Part shown: piece by piece, positions 7,295-17,442 of the stretch
How positions within the stretch are numbered: position 1 is the first letter of the stretch
Layout of the letters: the number at the start of each line of letters is the position of its first letter
Assembly (NCBI RefSeq): GCF_023517775.1
Contig: NZ_CP082904.1
Span: 2,294,001 to 2,358,000 of the forward strand
Source: Mixta hanseatica
Lineage (GTDB): Bacteria > Pseudomonadota > Gammaproteobacteria > Enterobacterales > Enterobacteriaceae
Direction of reading: 5' to 3'
Length of the DNA stretch: 64,000 nucleotides
Position numbers and translations under genes: made by a program
The notes under the pieces: model-generated
Seen by the model: only the letters and a program-made list of their open reading frames with translations
Database searches by the model: none
What the model was told of the DNA's origin: nothing

Positions 7295-9601
7295 ATGAAA
7301 TTTAAATCACAAATTAAGCCATACCAGGCCGCGGCGGGCGGCTGGGGCTCACTGGAAGCCACCACCCGTTTCGTTATTGACAGCAAACAAGCCCTGAAAA
7401 ACATGCGCAACCTGATGCGTATGAATAAAGCCAAAGGTTTCGACTGCCCGGGCTGCGCCTGGGGCGACGATAACAAAAGCACCTTCAGCTTCTGTGAAAA
7501 CGGCGCCAAAGCGGTTACCTGGGAAGCGACCCGCCGCTTTGTCGACGCGGAGTTTTTCGCTGCCCACAGCGTCAGCAAACTTTACCAGCAGAGCGACTAC
7601 TTTCTGGAATATCAGGGACGTCTGACCGAGCCGCTGCGCTATAACCGTCTGACCGATCACTATGAGCCGATCAGCTGGGATAACGCCTTCTCGCTGATTG
7701 CTCAGCATATTCATGCCATGGACAATCCCAACCAGATGGAGCTTTACACCTCCGGACGCGCCAGTAATGAAGCCTCCTGGCTTTATCAGCTGTTTGGCCG
7801 CATGGTGGGCACCAATAACTTCCCTGACTGCTCCAATATGTGTCATGAAGCGAGCGGCAGCGGTCTGAAGCGCAGCATCGGCGTGGGTAAAGGCACCATT
7901 CGTCTGGATGATTTCGATTATGCGGATGCGATCTTCGTCTTTGGCCAGAACCCGGGCACCAACCATCCACGCATGCTGCATAGCCTGCGTCATGCCGCCG
8001 ATCGCGGTGCGAAAATCGTTACCTTTAACACGCTGCGCGAGCGTGGCCTGGAGCGCTTTGCCGATCCGCAGAAGCCGCTGGAAGTTGTGACCTCCAAAGC
8101 GGGCACCATCAGCTCAACCTATTATCAGCCGAACCTGGGCGGTGATATGGCTGCGGTACGCGGTATGGTCAAAGCGCTGGCGGAAACTCACCGCGCACGG
8201 ATCGCTGCCGGTGAGAAAGGCCTGTTTGACGAAGCCTTTATCAACGCGGCGACACAGGGCGTGAATGATTACCTGGCCGCGGTAGACGCCACCAGCTGGG
8301 AGCAGATTGAACAGCAGTCCGGCCTGAGCGAGCAGCAGCTGCGTGAAGCGGCAGCCATCTACCAAAGCGCCGATCGCGTGATCTGTACCTGGGCGATGGG
8401 CATTACCCAGCATAAACACTCTGTGGATACGGTGCGTGAAATCGTTAACCTACAGCTGCTGTTTGGTCAGCTAGGCAAAAAAGGCGCCGGCCTTTGTCCG
8501 GTTCGCGGCCACAGCAATGTGCAGGGCAACCGCACCATGGGCATCGATGAAAAACCGTCTCAGGCTTTCCTTGATGCCATGGCGAAGCATTTTGACTTTG
8601 AACCGCCGCGCGAGCCGGGTCATAACACCGTTGAAGCGCTGGAAGCGATGCTACGCGATGAGATCAAAGTACTGATCGCGCTGGGAGGCAACCTTGCCGC
8701 CGCCGCGCCGGACAGCCCGCGTACCGAAGAAGCGATGCAGCGCTGCGGCCTGACGGTGCATATCAGCACCAAGCTGAACCGCAGCCATCTGGTGCCGGGT
8801 CAGGAAAGCCTGATTCTGCCGACGCTGGGCCGTACCGAACAGGATATGCAGGCTACCGGCTCGCAGTTCATCACCGTGGAAGACTCCTTCAGTATGGTGC
8901 ACGCGTCTGAAGGCGTAGGTAAACCGCTGGCCGATACGCAGCGCTCAGAAACCGCCATTGTCGCGGGCATCGCAAATGCGGTTCTCAGCAGCTTTAAAGT
9001 TGACTGGCTGGCGCTGGCGGCGGATTACAACAAAATCCGCGATCATATCGCCGCGACGATTCCTGGCTTCACCGACTTTAATAAGAAGTGCGAACAGCCT
9101 GGCGGTTTCTATTTAGGTAACGCCGCGGCCGAGCTGCGCTTTAATACCCCTGGCGGTAAAGCGCACTTTAGCGCGGCAGCTCTCCCCACCTCGCTGTTCC
9201 CGCAGCTGGGCGATGTGAAGGTGCCGTTTACGCTGCAGTCGCTGCGCTCGCACGATCAGTACAACACCACGATTTATGGTCTTGATGACCGCTATCGCGG
9301 CGTCTACGGTCAGCGTGAAGTGCTGTTCATTAACCCGGAAGATATGAGCGAGCTGGGCTATGAAGCCGGGCAAAACGTGGATATCGAAACCCTGTGGAAC
9401 GATGGCATTACCCGTCGGGTCAATGGCTTTAAGCTGGTGCCTTACAACATTCCACGCGGAAATCTTGCCGCCTATTATCCGGAAACCAACCCGCTGGTTC
9501 CCCTTTCCAGCTTTGGCGACGGCAGCGGCACGCCGACGTCTAAATCAGTGCCGGTAAAAATTTCTTTATCAGCTGAAGTGGTCACGCAGCGTATTGCCTG
9601 A
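7295..9601 (+). CDS. FdhF/YdeP-family molybdopterin oxidoreductase
   Basis: A 768-residue protein closely resembling E. coli YdeP (759 aa), a predicted molybdopterin-dependent oxidoreductase related to formate dehydrogenase and connected in E. coli with acid resistance. Shared motifs include YQAAAGGWGSL at 10-20, FDCPGCAWGDD near 49, NNFPDCSNMCHE, GQNPGTNHPRM and RGHSNVQGNRT. There is no obvious N-terminal CxxCxxxC iron-sulphur site as in true FdhF and no selenocysteine. It is monocistronic, divergent from the PTS gene, and closed by a strong terminator. The substrate is unknown. No Tat signal was seen, so a cytoplasmic location is likely. Confidence 0.88.
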   Translation: MKFKSQIKPYQAAAGGWGSLEATTRFVIDSKQALKNMRNLMRMNKAKGFDCPGCAWGDDNKSTFSFCENGAKAVTWEATRRFVDAEFFAAHSVSKLYQQSDYFLEYQGRLTEPLRYNRLTDHYEPISWDNAFSLIAQHIHAMDNPNQMELYTSGRASNEASWLYQLFGRMVGTNNFPDCSNMCHEASGSGLKRSIGVGKGTIRLDDFDYADAIFVFGQNPGTNHPRMLHSLRHAADRGAKIVTFNTLRERGLERFADPQKPLEVVTSKAGTISSTYYQPNLGGDMAAVRGMVKALAETHRARIAAGEKGLFDEAFINAATQGVNDYLAAVDATSWEQIEQQSGLSEQQLREAAAIYQSADRVICTWAMGITQHKHSVDTVREIVNLQLLFGQLGKKGAGLCPVRGHSNVQGNRTMGIDEKPSQAFLDAMAKHFDFEPPREPGHNTVEALEAMLRDEIKVLIALGGNLAAAAPDSPRTEEAMQRCGLTVHISTKLNRSHLVPGQESLILPTLGRTEQDMQATGSQFITVEDSFSMVHASEGVGKPLADTQRSETAIVAGIANAVLSSFKVDWLALAADYNKIRDHIAATIPGFTDFNKKCEQPGGFYLGNAAAELRFNTPGGKAHFSAAALPTSLFPQLGDVKVPFTLQSLRSHDQYNTTIYGLDDRYRGVYGQREVLFINPEDMSELGYEAGQNVDIETLWNDGITRRVNGFKLVPYNIPRGNLAAYYPETNPLVPLSSFGDGSGTPTSKSVPVKISLSAEVVTQRIA

Positions 9602-9619
9602 TAGCCTGTAAGCCTGTGT

Positions 9620-9645
9620 AAAAAGCCGGATCTTTCCGGCTTTTT
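9620..9645 (+). terminator. Terminator of the YdeP-like gene
   Basis: An 11-bp perfect stem (AAAAAGCCGGA and complement) with a TCTT loop, ending in a T run. It begins 18 bp past the stop codon. Confidence 0.9.
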
Positions 9646-9725
9646 ACGTTTATTACACCTTGCCGGGCGCCAGCGAATCGCGTAAAACTGTCTGCCGCTC
9701 TTAGGCCACGAAACTGAATTCAACT

Positions 9726-11657
9726 ATGTTCCAGGATAACCCGCTGCTCGCGCAGCTTAAAGAGAAGCTCCACGCCCAGACACCGCGTGTGGAAGGGGTG
9801 GTAAAAGGCACCGAGAAAGGTTTCGGTTTCTTAGAAGTAGACGCGCAGAAAAGCTACTTTATTCCGCCGCCGCAGATGAAAAAAGTCATGGCGGGCGACC
9901 GCGTCATTGCCGCGGTGCAAACTGATAAAGATCGTGAAATCGCCGAACCGGAAACCCTGGTTGAGCCGTTCCTGACGCGCTTTGTTGGCCGGGTGCAGAA
10001 AAAAGATGACCGCCTCTCTATCGTTCCCGATCATCCGCTGATCAAAGATGCCATCCCCTGCCGTCCGGTACGCAGCCTGCAGCATGACTTTCAGGCCGGT
10101 GACTGGGCCGTGGCGGAAATGCGCCGCCATCCGCTGAAAGGCGACCGCAGCTTTTATGCTGAGTTAACTGAATTCATTACCACCGGCGACGACCATTTGG
10201 CGCCATGGTGGGTGACGCTGTCACGCCACAACCTTGAGCGTGAAGCCCCAGCGGAAACCTTCAGCGAGATGCTGGAAGAGAAGCTGGAACGTGAAGATCT
10301 CACCGCGCTGAATTTTGTCACTATCGACAGCGCCAGCACCGAAGATATGGACGATGCGCTGTATGTTGAAAAACTGGCGGATAATGCGCTGCGCCTGACT
10401 ATCGCCATTGCCGATCCTACCGCTTATGTTGCCGCTGACAGCAAGCTGGACGCCATCGCCGCCGAGCGTGCGTTCACCAACTATCTGCCGGGCTTCAATA
10501 TTCCGATGCTGCCGCGCGAGCTCTCTGACAATGTTTGCTCGCTGCGCCCGAATGAGCGTCGTCCGGCACTGGCCTGTCGCGTGACTGTTGGTCAGGATGG
10601 CTCGCTGTCTGATATCGCGTTCTTTGCCGCCTGGGTCGAATCGAAAGCCAAACTGGTCTATGACGAAGTCTCCGACTGGCTGGAAAACCAGGGCGAATGG
10701 CAGCCGGGCAGCGAAGAGATCGCGCAGCAGATTCGTTTGCTGCATCGTCTTTGCCTTTCCCGCGTGGAATGGCGTCAGCAACATGCGTTGGTGTTTAAAG
10801 ATCGTCCTGATTACCGCTTCCTGCTGGGCGAAAAAGGCGAAGTGCTGGATATTATCGCTGAACCGCGCCGTATCGCTAACCGCATCGTTGAAGAGGCGAT
10901 GATCGCCGCCAATATCTGTGCGGCGATGGTACTGCGCGATAAGCTCGGCTTCGGCATCTATAACGTGCATCTGGGCTTTGACCTGACCAATGCCGAACAG
11001 GCTGCCGCCGTACTGGCTAATCACGGCGTGACCGCTGACGCGGCCGCGATGGCGACGCTGGAAGGCTTCATCAAGCTGCGACGCGAGCTGGATGCGCAGC
11101 CGACTCAATTCCTCGACAGCCGCATACGTCGTTTCCAGTCCTTTGCTGAAATCAGCACCGAGCCAGGTCCGCACTTTGGTCTTGGTCTGGAAGCCTATGC
11201 CACCTGGACTTCGCCGATTCGTAAATATGGCGATATGGTAAACCATCGTCTGCTGAAAGCGATTATTCGTGGCGAAAGCGCCGCGCGTCCAAATGATGAG
11301 GTGACGCTGAAGATGGGCGAGCGTCGTCGTTTGAATCGCATGGCGGAACGCGACGTGGGCGACTGGCTGTATGCCCGTTTCCTCAACAAAGCGGCCGGCA
11401 CCGATACCCGCTTCAGTGCGGAGATTATTGATGTTTCCCGTGGCGGCATGCGCGTACGCCTGCTGGATAACGGCGCCGTAGCCTTTATCCCGGCACCCTT
11501 TATCCATGCGGTGCGCGATGAACTGGTGTGCAGCCAGGAAAACGGTACGGTACAGATTAAAGGCGAAGTAGCCTACCGCGTGACTGATGTGATTGACGTG
11601 ACTATCGCTGAAGTTCGTATGGAAACACGCAATATCGTGGCGCGTCCGGCAGCCTGA
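9726..11657 (+). CDS. rnb: Exoribonuclease II
   Basis: A 643-residue RNase II (E. coli 644), a processive 3'-5' hydrolytic exoribonuclease for single-stranded RNA in the cytoplasm. Domain order is as expected: N-terminal cold-shock domains (about 1-190), the catalytic RNB domain (about 190-530) with the acidic metal-binding segment [15 protein letters not shown], the active-site stretch [13 protein letters not shown], and a C-terminal S1 domain (about 560-640). The ATG at 9726 matches the E. coli start. In E. coli the neighbours are pdeR and yciW; here a CstA-family operon sits between rnb and pdeR. Confidence 0.97.
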   Translation: MFQDNPLLAQLKEKLHAQTPRVEGVVKGTEKGFGFLEVDAQKSYFIPPPQMKKVMAGDRVIAAVQTDKDREIAEPETLVEPFLTRFVGRVQKKDDRLSIVPDHPLIKDAIPCRPVRSLQHDFQAGDWAVAEMRRHPLKGDRSFYAELTEFITTGDDHLAPWWVTLSRHNLEREAPAETFSEMLEEKLEREDLTALNFVTIDSASTEDMDDALYVEKLADNALRLTIAIADPTAYVAADSKLDAIAAERAFTNYLPGFNIPMLPRELSDNVCSLRPNERRPALACRVTVGQDGSLSDIAFFAAWVESKAKLVYDEVSDWLENQGEWQPGSEEIAQQIRLLHRLCLSRVEWRQQHALVFKDRPDYRFLLGEKGEVLDIIAEPRRIANRIVEEAMIAANICAAMVLRDKLGFGIYNVHLGFDLTNAEQAAAVLANHGVTADAAAMATLEGFIKLRRELDAQPTQFLDSRIRRFQSFAEISTEPGPHFGLGLEAYATWTSPIRKYGDMVNHRLLKAIIRGESAARPNDEVTLKMGERRRLNRMAERDVGDWLYARFLNKAAGTDTRFSAEIIDVSRGGMRVRLLDNGAVAFIPAPFIHAVRDELVCSQENGTVQIKGEVAYRVTDVIDVTIAEVRMETRNIVARPAA

Positions 11658-11668
11658 TAATGCGCTCA

Positions 11669-11692
11669 ACGGGGCGGCCTGCGTCGCCCCGT
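11669..11692 (+). terminator. Terminator of rnb
   Basis: An 8-bp GC-rich stem (ACGGGGCG and complement) with an 8-nt loop followed by TTTTATT, 12 bp after the rnb stop. Confidence 0.85.
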
Positions 11693-11858
11693 TTTATTAC
11701 CCGCCTCTGATATTAATCATTTCTTCGATTACATTTCACAATTAAAACGCCTGCCGCCTCACACTTCTCTTACATTTTCCTTTCTCTAACAAAACTTTAA
11801 ATTACTTTTACCTTGCTTCACCCTTTTCCTTTCCTCTGGATTCAGCAAGGAGTAAGTC

Positions 11859-13925
11859 ATGAAAAACGTCAAGACCGGTTTAATCTGGTTAGCCGTGGCG
11901 TTGATTGGCGCGTTTGCCTTCGCCATGCTGGCGATTAACCGCGGCGAGCCGGTGAACGCCGTCTGGCTGGTGGTGGCGGCTGTCGCCTGCTATAGCATTG
12001 CTTATCGCTTTTACAGCCTGTTTATCGCCAGGAATATCTTTGAGCTTAACGATAGCCGCATCACGCCTGCGGAGCGCTATAACGACGGACTCGACTATGT
12101 GCCGACCAATAAATGGGTGCTGTTTGGTCACCATTTCGCCGCGATCGCCGGCGCCGGCCCCTTAGTTGGCCCGATTCTGGCCGCGCAAATGGGCTTTCTG
12201 CCCGGCACCATCTGGATTCTGGTTGGCGTTATGCTGGCAGGGGCGGTGCAGGATTTCCTGGTGCTATTTATCTCAACGCGACGTGATGGGCGCTCACTGG
12301 GCGAAATGGCGCGTCAGGAGCTGGGCGCTTTTGCGGGCGTGATTACTATGCTCGGGGCGCTGGGCGTGATGATTATTATCCTCTCGGCGCTGGCGCTGGT
12401 GGTGGTAAAAGCGTTAGCCGACAGCCCGTGGGGCCTGTTTACCATCGCCGCGACCATCCCTATCGCCCTGCTGATGGGCATCTGGATGCGCTTTCTGCGC
12501 CCCGGGAAAATTGCTGAAGTTTCGCTTATCGGCTTTGTGCTGATGATGGCGGCGATTATTTACGGCGGCGATGTTGCGCAGCATCCTTACTGGGGACCGT
12601 TCTTTACCCTGAAAGGCACTACCCTGACCTGGGTACTGGTGGGATATGGTTTTATCGCCTCAGTGTTGCCGGTGTGGCTACTGCTGGCGCCGCGCGACTA
12701 TCTCTCAACCTTTTTAAAAATCGGCGTCATCGTGGGGCTGGCCGTGGGAATATTGTTTGCCATGCCGGAAATGAAGATGCCTGCCGTGTCGCGCTTTATT
12801 GACGGCAGCGGACCGGTGTTTTCCGGCGCGCTGTTCCCTTTCCTGTTTATTACTATCGCCTGCGGCGCCATTTCCGGGTTTCATGCGCTGGTCTCCAGCG
12901 GCACCACGCCTAAGCTGGTTGAGCGGGAAAGCCATATCCGCTTTATCGGCTATGGCGCGATGCTGATGGAATCCTTTGTGGCGATCATGGCGCTGATATG
13001 TGCCTCGGTTATCGATCCCGGCGTTTACTTCGCAATGAACTCTCCGGCGGCGCTGATCGGCACCACGGCGGAGAACGCCGCGCAGGTGATTAACGGCTGG
13101 GGATTCGTGGTTACCCCGGAGATGCTGACGACCATCGCCCGCGACGTGGGTGAAACTTCGGTGCTGTCGCGGGCCGGCGGCGCGCCAACCTTTGCCGTGG
13201 GCATGGCGCATATCATTACCGACGTTTTTAACAGCCGCGCCATGATGGCGTTCTGGTATCACTTCGCCATTCTGTTTGAAGCGCTGTTTATCCTCACTGC
13301 GGTGGATGCCGGAACGCGCGCCTGTCGTTTTATGGTGCAGGATCTGGCTGGTACGCTGGTACCCAGTCTGGCGAATAACCGTTCCTGGCTGGGCAATATG
13401 GCTGGTACCACCGTCGCCGTAGCGGGCTGGGGCTTTTTTGTTTATCAGGGCGTAGTCGATCCGCTAGGCGGCATCAACACACTGTGGCCGCTGTTTGGCA
13501 TCGGCAACCAGATGCTGGCCTCAATGGCGCTGATCCTTGGCACCGTCGTGCTGTTTAAAATGAAAAAGCAACGCTATGCCTGGGTGACGATTCTGCCGAC
13601 CGTCTGGCTATTTATTACCTCAATGACGGCGGGCTGGCAGAAAATTTTCCACGAAAAACCGGCCATCGGCTTTCTCGCACAGGCGAAGAAATTCAGCACG
13701 GCGATTGATAATGGCACAATTATCGCCCCGGCTAAAAGCGTGGCGGATATGCAGACCATCGTGCTGAGCAATCAGATTAACGCCGCCCTGTGCGCTTTCT
13801 TTATGCTGGTTGCGGTGACGATGCTGATTGCCGCCTTCTTCGTGATTCGGCGGGCGCTGAAAAGCGAGCGCCCAACCACGCATGAAACAGAGCCTGCGCT
13901 ACGTAAGGAGGTGCGTCATGTCTGA
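11859..13925 (+). CDS. CstA-family inner-membrane transporter (pyruvate/peptide)
   Basis: A 688-residue polytopic protein of the CstA/BtsT family, which take up pyruvate and have been linked to peptide uptake on starvation. Family hallmarks are present: GHHFAAIAGAGPLVGP near 90, GAVQDFLVLFISTRRDG, FITIACGAISGFHALVSSGTTPK, and FILTAVDAGTRACRFM. It is somewhat closer to CstA than to BtsT (for instance in RDGRSLGE) but diverges from both, so it may be a paralogue in addition to a standard cstA elsewhere. AAGGAGT lies 6 bp before the ATG. Its stop overlaps the start of a YbdD/YjiX partner, the normal arrangement for this family. Confidence 0.9.
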   Translation: MKNVKTGLIWLAVALIGAFAFAMLAINRGEPVNAVWLVVAAVACYSIAYRFYSLFIARNIFELNDSRITPAERYNDGLDYVPTNKWVLFGHHFAAIAGAGPLVGPILAAQMGFLPGTIWILVGVMLAGAVQDFLVLFISTRRDGRSLGEMARQELGAFAGVITMLGALGVMIIILSALALVVVKALADSPWGLFTIAATIPIALLMGIWMRFLRPGKIAEVSLIGFVLMMAAIIYGGDVAQHPYWGPFFTLKGTTLTWVLVGYGFIASVLPVWLLLAPRDYLSTFLKIGVIVGLAVGILFAMPEMKMPAVSRFIDGSGPVFSGALFPFLFITIACGAISGFHALVSSGTTPKLVERESHIRFIGYGAMLMESFVAIMALICASVIDPGVYFAMNSPAALIGTTAENAAQVINGWGFVVTPEMLTTIARDVGETSVLSRAGGAPTFAVGMAHIITDVFNSRAMMAFWYHFAILFEALFILTAVDAGTRACRFMVQDLAGTLVPSLANNRSWLGNMAGTTVAVAGWGFFVYQGVVDPLGGINTLWPLFGIGNQMLASMALILGTVVLFKMKKQRYAWVTILPTVWLFITSMTAGWQKIFHEKPAIGFLAQAKKFSTAIDNGTIIAPAKSVADMQTIVLSNQINAALCAFFMLVAVTMLIAAFFVIRRALKSERPTTHETEPALRKEVRHV

Positions 13926-14211
13926 GTTGCTTCGCCCGATAGCCGTGCCACGTCAGCTGGCAAAAATTCAGCGCTGCCGTCCGCTGGCGTCCTTTAACAC
14001 CCTGCCGCCGCAGGGCTGGCGGCTGATTTGGCAACGACTGGTGCAAAGCTTTCGTCTGATGGTGGGCGTACAGGACTACCAAAATTATCTGCGTCATATG
14101 CAACAGCAGCATCCTGCTGCGGTACCCATGACGGAAAAGGCGTTTCATCGCTATTGCCTTGAGGCGCGCTTTCCGGCAAAAGACGGCAAAATGGGGAAAT
14201 GCCCCTGCTAA
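13918..14211 (+). CDS. YbdD/YjiX-family small partner of CstA
   Basis: A 97-residue protein ending in a short Cys-rich tail (GKMGKCPC), the signature of the YbdD/YjiX family always found behind cstA or btsT. The preserved centre includes MVGVQDYQNYLRHM. The family is usually about 65-70 residues, so this one has about 30 extra residues at its N-terminus. I chose the ATG at 13918 because TAAGGAGG lies 7 bp upstream; it overlaps the transporter stop by 8 bp, implying translational coupling. The function is unknown; it probably acts with the transporter. Confidence 0.8.
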   Translation: MSELLRPIAVPRQLAKIQRCRPLASFNTLPPQGWRLIWQRLVQSFRLMVGVQDYQNYLRHMQQQHPAAVPMTEKAFHRYCLEARFPAKDGKMGKCPC

Positions 14212-14440
14212 ACTATCAGCAGCTGTAACCTTTTCCCTGGGGCTGATACTATCGGCAGGCAGAGCAAACTTTCAGGCGCCCTAAAATGGGCGTCTGGTTA
14301 ACGATCTTTAGCCTTTAGCGCGAAATGTTCATTTTTTACGGAAAAAAATCGCTTTTAGAATGCATAATGCTTATGTATTCCGTCATAAAGTGTTACTAAA
14401 CTAATGATAGTCGCGCGATCTGCTTAACAGGATGGTTTGT

Positions 14441-16426
14441 ATGCTTGAAGATCAGGGTCAAACATTGCTCTTTACACTGTTTGGTACCCGTAGCCCTTAC
14501 TGGCAGCTTACCTCCGACAGTGATGCCCTAAAACTTTCCCGGGAAGAACTGGCGGAAACGAGCCTGGCCGTCCCACTCACCGCTTCGCAGGCGCAGCTGC
14601 TGCGTGCCATGACGGTGGTCACCACCAGCGTAAACCTGGTGATAAATTTGCGTGGCGAAGAATTACCGATGCATTTTGTCGGACGTAAAGTTAATCAGGG
14701 AGAATGGGCCGGCACCGCGTCGGCATGGGGTGATACCTCCTCCGTGGCGCGCGATCTCACCCAGGGGCTCTCCTTCGCCGAGCAGGTCGTTTCAGAAGCC
14801 AACTCGGTTATCGTCATTCTCGATCAGAACGGCAACATTCAGCGCTTTAACCGCCTCAGTGAGGAGTACACCGGTTTAAAAGAACAGGAAGTTATCGGTC
14901 GCAATGTGTTTCAGCTTTTTATGACCCGTCAGGAGGCGGTGGCCTCACGCCGCAACATAACCGGTTTTTTCCGTGACGGCAGTTCGTATGAAGTGGAACG
15001 CTGGGTTAAAACCCGTAAGGGCCAGCGCCTGTTTCTGTTCCGCAATAAATTCGTGCACAGCGGCAGCGGGAAAAATGAAATATTTCTGATCTGTTCCGGC
15101 ACCGATATTACCGAGGAACGTCGGGCCCAGGAACGCCTGCGTATTCTGGCGAATACCGATACCATTACCGGCCTGCCGAATCGTAACGCTATTCATCAGC
15201 GTATTAGCGAAGTGCTGGAAAAACGTGAACAGCAACAGATCGGCGTGGTCTATCTGGACCTCGATAATTTTAAAAAGGTTAACGACGCCTACGGTCATAT
15301 GTTTGGCGATCAGCTGTTGCAGGCGGTATCGCTGGCGGTACTTACTTGCCTGGAGTCCCAGCAAACGTTGGGCCGTCTTGGCGGCGATGAGTTTATCGTA
15401 CTGGCGGAAAACAGTTCGCAAACCGCGCTGGAAGCGATGGCGCTACGTATTTTGACGCGCCTGCGCCAGCCCTTCCGTATCGGCCTGATTGAAGTCTATA
15501 CCGGCTGTTCGCTGGGCATCGCGCTGGCGCCGCAGCATGGGGAGGATCGCGAAAGCCTGATCCGCAATGCCGATACTGCGATGTATCACGCCAAAGAGAG
15601 CGGCCGCGGTCAGGCCTGTGTCTTTTCCGCTGAGATGAATCAGCGCGTCTTTGAATATGTCTGGCTGGATACCAATTTGCGCAAAGCGCTGGAGCAACAG
15701 CAGCTGATTGTTCACTATCAGCCTAAAATCAGTGCTGGTGACGTTGTAACGGGCGCCGAAGCGCTGGTGCGTTGGCTTTCACCGGAGCGCGGCCTGATTC
15801 CGCCCAATGAATTTATCTCTTACGCTGAGGAGTCGGGTTTGATCGTGCCGCTTGGCCGCTGGGTCATGCTTACGGTGCTCCAGCAAATTGTCGCCTGGCG
15901 TCGCCAGGGGATCTATTTGCGCGTGGCGGTCAATGTTTCTGCGCGCCAGCTGATCGACCAAAGCATCTATAACGACCTGAAGCAGGCGCTGCAGCTGAAC
16001 GGCATGAGCACCAGCCCGATTGATATTGAGCTGACGGAAAGCTGTTTGATTGAAAATGAGCAACAAACGCTGGCCTTAATGCATCAATTCCGCGAGCTGG
16101 GCGCCGAGGTACATCTGGATGATTTTGGCACCGGCTACTCATCGCTGTCACAGCTGGCTCGCGTGCCGATTGACGCTATCAAACTGGACCAAAGCTTTGT
16201 CCGTGATGTCTACAAACAGCCGATTGCCCAGTCGCTGGTACGGGCGATTGTGGCGGTGGCTAAAGCGCTGAATCTGCGGGTGATTGCTGAAGGCATTGAG
16301 AACCAACAGGAAGAGGCGTTTTTGCTGGATAACGAGGTGGACGAACGTCAGGGCTACTATTATGCGAAGCCAATGCCCGCAGATAAAATGGAGCATTGGC
16401 TTGCTCAGCGTCCTGCCAGATCCTAA
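14441..16426 (+). CDS. pdeR: PdeR/RpfR: PAS-GGDEF-EAL c-di-GMP enzyme and DSF receptor homologue
   Basis: A 661-residue protein, the same length as E. coli PdeR (YciR/Gmr). Residues 1-105 form the N-terminal domain that in RpfR contacts RpfF. A PAS domain follows (about 110-225), then a diguanylate cyclase-type domain with intact GGDEF at 314-318, then an EAL phosphodiesterase domain starting with EALVRW at 440 and containing DDFGTGYSSL. In E. coli it controls csgD; orthologues next to rpfF are named RpfR and change c-di-GMP turnover on binding cis-2-unsaturated fatty acids. I chose the ATG at 14441 (AGGA at 8 bp) over 14432. It converges on rpfF, which supports the RpfR role. Confidence 0.94.
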   Translation: MLEDQGQTLLFTLFGTRSPYWQLTSDSDALKLSREELAETSLAVPLTASQAQLLRAMTVVTTSVNLVINLRGEELPMHFVGRKVNQGEWAGTASAWGDTSSVARDLTQGLSFAEQVVSEANSVIVILDQNGNIQRFNRLSEEYTGLKEQEVIGRNVFQLFMTRQEAVASRRNITGFFRDGSSYEVERWVKTRKGQRLFLFRNKFVHSGSGKNEIFLICSGTDITEERRAQERLRILANTDTITGLPNRNAIHQRISEVLEKREQQQIGVVYLDLDNFKKVNDAYGHMFGDQLLQAVSLAVLTCLESQQTLGRLGGDEFIVLAENSSQTALEAMALRILTRLRQPFRIGLIEVYTGCSLGIALAPQHGEDRESLIRNADTAMYHAKESGRGQACVFSAEMNQRVFEYVWLDTNLRKALEQQQLIVHYQPKISAGDVVTGAEALVRWLSPERGLIPPNEFISYAEESGLIVPLGRWVMLTVLQQIVAWRRQGIYLRVAVNVSARQLIDQSIYNDLKQALQLNGMSTSPIDIELTESCLIENEQQTLALMHQFRELGAEVHLDDFGTGYSSLSQLARVPIDAIKLDQSFVRDVYKQPIAQSLVRAIVAVAKALNLRVIAEGIENQQEEAFLLDNEVDERQGYYYAKPMPADKMEHWLAQRPARS

Positions 16427-16435
16427 TTAATCCTG

Positions 16436-17302
16436 TTAACTTACTTTACGCAGCTGCGAACTGAGGCGGTTCTGCAGCTGTACCAGACGCTCCATATAGG
16501 CCAGATCTTTTTCCTCAATGGTAAACGCGTAATCCACCCAGTCTTCCGTGATATCCATCAGCTCGCCGCGCGTAAGCTGTAATACGCGCTGACGCGCTTT
16601 TAGCATCGCCTTTACACCGTTGAGCTTGGGACGCAGCGTATCGATAAAGGTACGCGTAGCGCGATAGCCCTCGCCCTGCTGGAACAACCGATCAACCAGG
16701 CCGCGCGTTTCAAACCACTCGGCGGTATGGCTTTCTCCCTCACAAATCAACTCTTCAGCCAGTTTCATACCGGCGCGGCGCGCCACCAGCGAATAACCGC
16801 CCATGCCGGGGAACAGGTTAAAGGCGATTTCCGGAAAGCCCATGCGGGCATTATCTTGCGCCAGTATAAAGTGATGGGCTAACGCCGCCTCGAAACCGCC
16901 ACCCAGCGCGCTCCCCTCAACCATGGCGATGGTCACCGCGCCGACATCAAAACCGCGTGCCGCGGCATGGATGCAGTCAACGCAGGCACGCGCATAAGCG
17001 CGTAGCGCCTCGCGACGACCATTTTTTATGCACTCTACAAAGAATTGCAAATCACCGCCAGCGTTAAACATCGCCGGAACTAGCGACCCCGTTACCCAGA
17101 AATCGATAGGTAAACCCGAGCGCTGAGCGGCATAGCGAAGATTCATGATTTCTTCGATAAGCGCATGGTTAAAAGAAGGCCGCGGTTCCGCACGTAGCAT
17201 CATCCACATCGTGCGCCGCTCTTCTTCATACCAGGCATCCAGCTGAGTGGTTTGTCCAGATTCGGTAAACAGTCGGCAAGTAGGTTGGTTCATTAATGAC
17301 AT
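16436..17302 (-). CDS. rpfF: RpfF-type DSF (cis-2-unsaturated fatty acid) synthase
   Basis: A 288-residue crotonase-fold protein matching RpfF, which acts on acyl-ACP as both dehydratase and thioesterase to make diffusible signal factors. The diagnostic features are FNAGGDLQFF at 79-88, and two catalytic glutamates: Glu138 in ALGGGFEAAL and Glu158 in GFPEIAFNLFPGMGGY, equivalent to Glu141 and Glu161 of Xanthomonas RpfF. Ordinary enoyl-CoA hydratases do not share this set. GAGGA precedes the ATG at 17302. It lies tail to tail with pdeR/rpfR (9 bp apart), the receptor partner. E. coli retains pdeR but has no rpfF. Confidence 0.88.
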   Translation of the reverse strand: MSLMNQPTCRLFTESGQTTQLDAWYEEERRTMWMMLRAEPRPSFNHALIEEIMNLRYAAQRSGLPIDFWVTGSLVPAMFNAGGDLQFFVECIKNGRREALRAYARACVDCIHAAARGFDVGAVTIAMVEGSALGGGFEAALAHHFILAQDNARMGFPEIAFNLFPGMGGYSLVARRAGMKLAEELICEGESHTAEWFETRGLVDRLFQQGEGYRATRTFIDTLRPKLNGVKAMLKARQRVLQLTRGELMDITEDWVDYAFTIEEKDLAYMERLVQLQNRLSSQLRKVS

Positions 17303-17406
17303 AATCTCATCCTCAATATAGTTGATGCGTTAAACGCAACACCAGCCTAATGCAGAGTGAGACAACACTGAATGAGCGACTGATTTTTAAGATAAAATAT
17401 AAAAAA

Positions 17407-17426
17407 AACCCCGCCGTAGCGGGGTT
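17407..17426 (-). terminator. Terminator of kdgT
   Basis: An 8-bp stem, AACCCCGC with its complement, and a 4-nt loop; on the minus strand it is followed by eight T and lies 16 bp past the kdgT stop. Confidence 0.9.
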
Positions 17427-17442
17427 GAATTTTTAAGCAGAA

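Noticed and set aside
10221..11669. 482-codon open frame on the minus strand
   Set aside because: It lies wholly antisense to rnb, which is unmistakable, and follows from the codon composition of that gene.
11725..11745. CRP site before the CstA-family gene
   Set aside because: Only one half-site (TTTCACA) is convincing; the other half has several mismatches.
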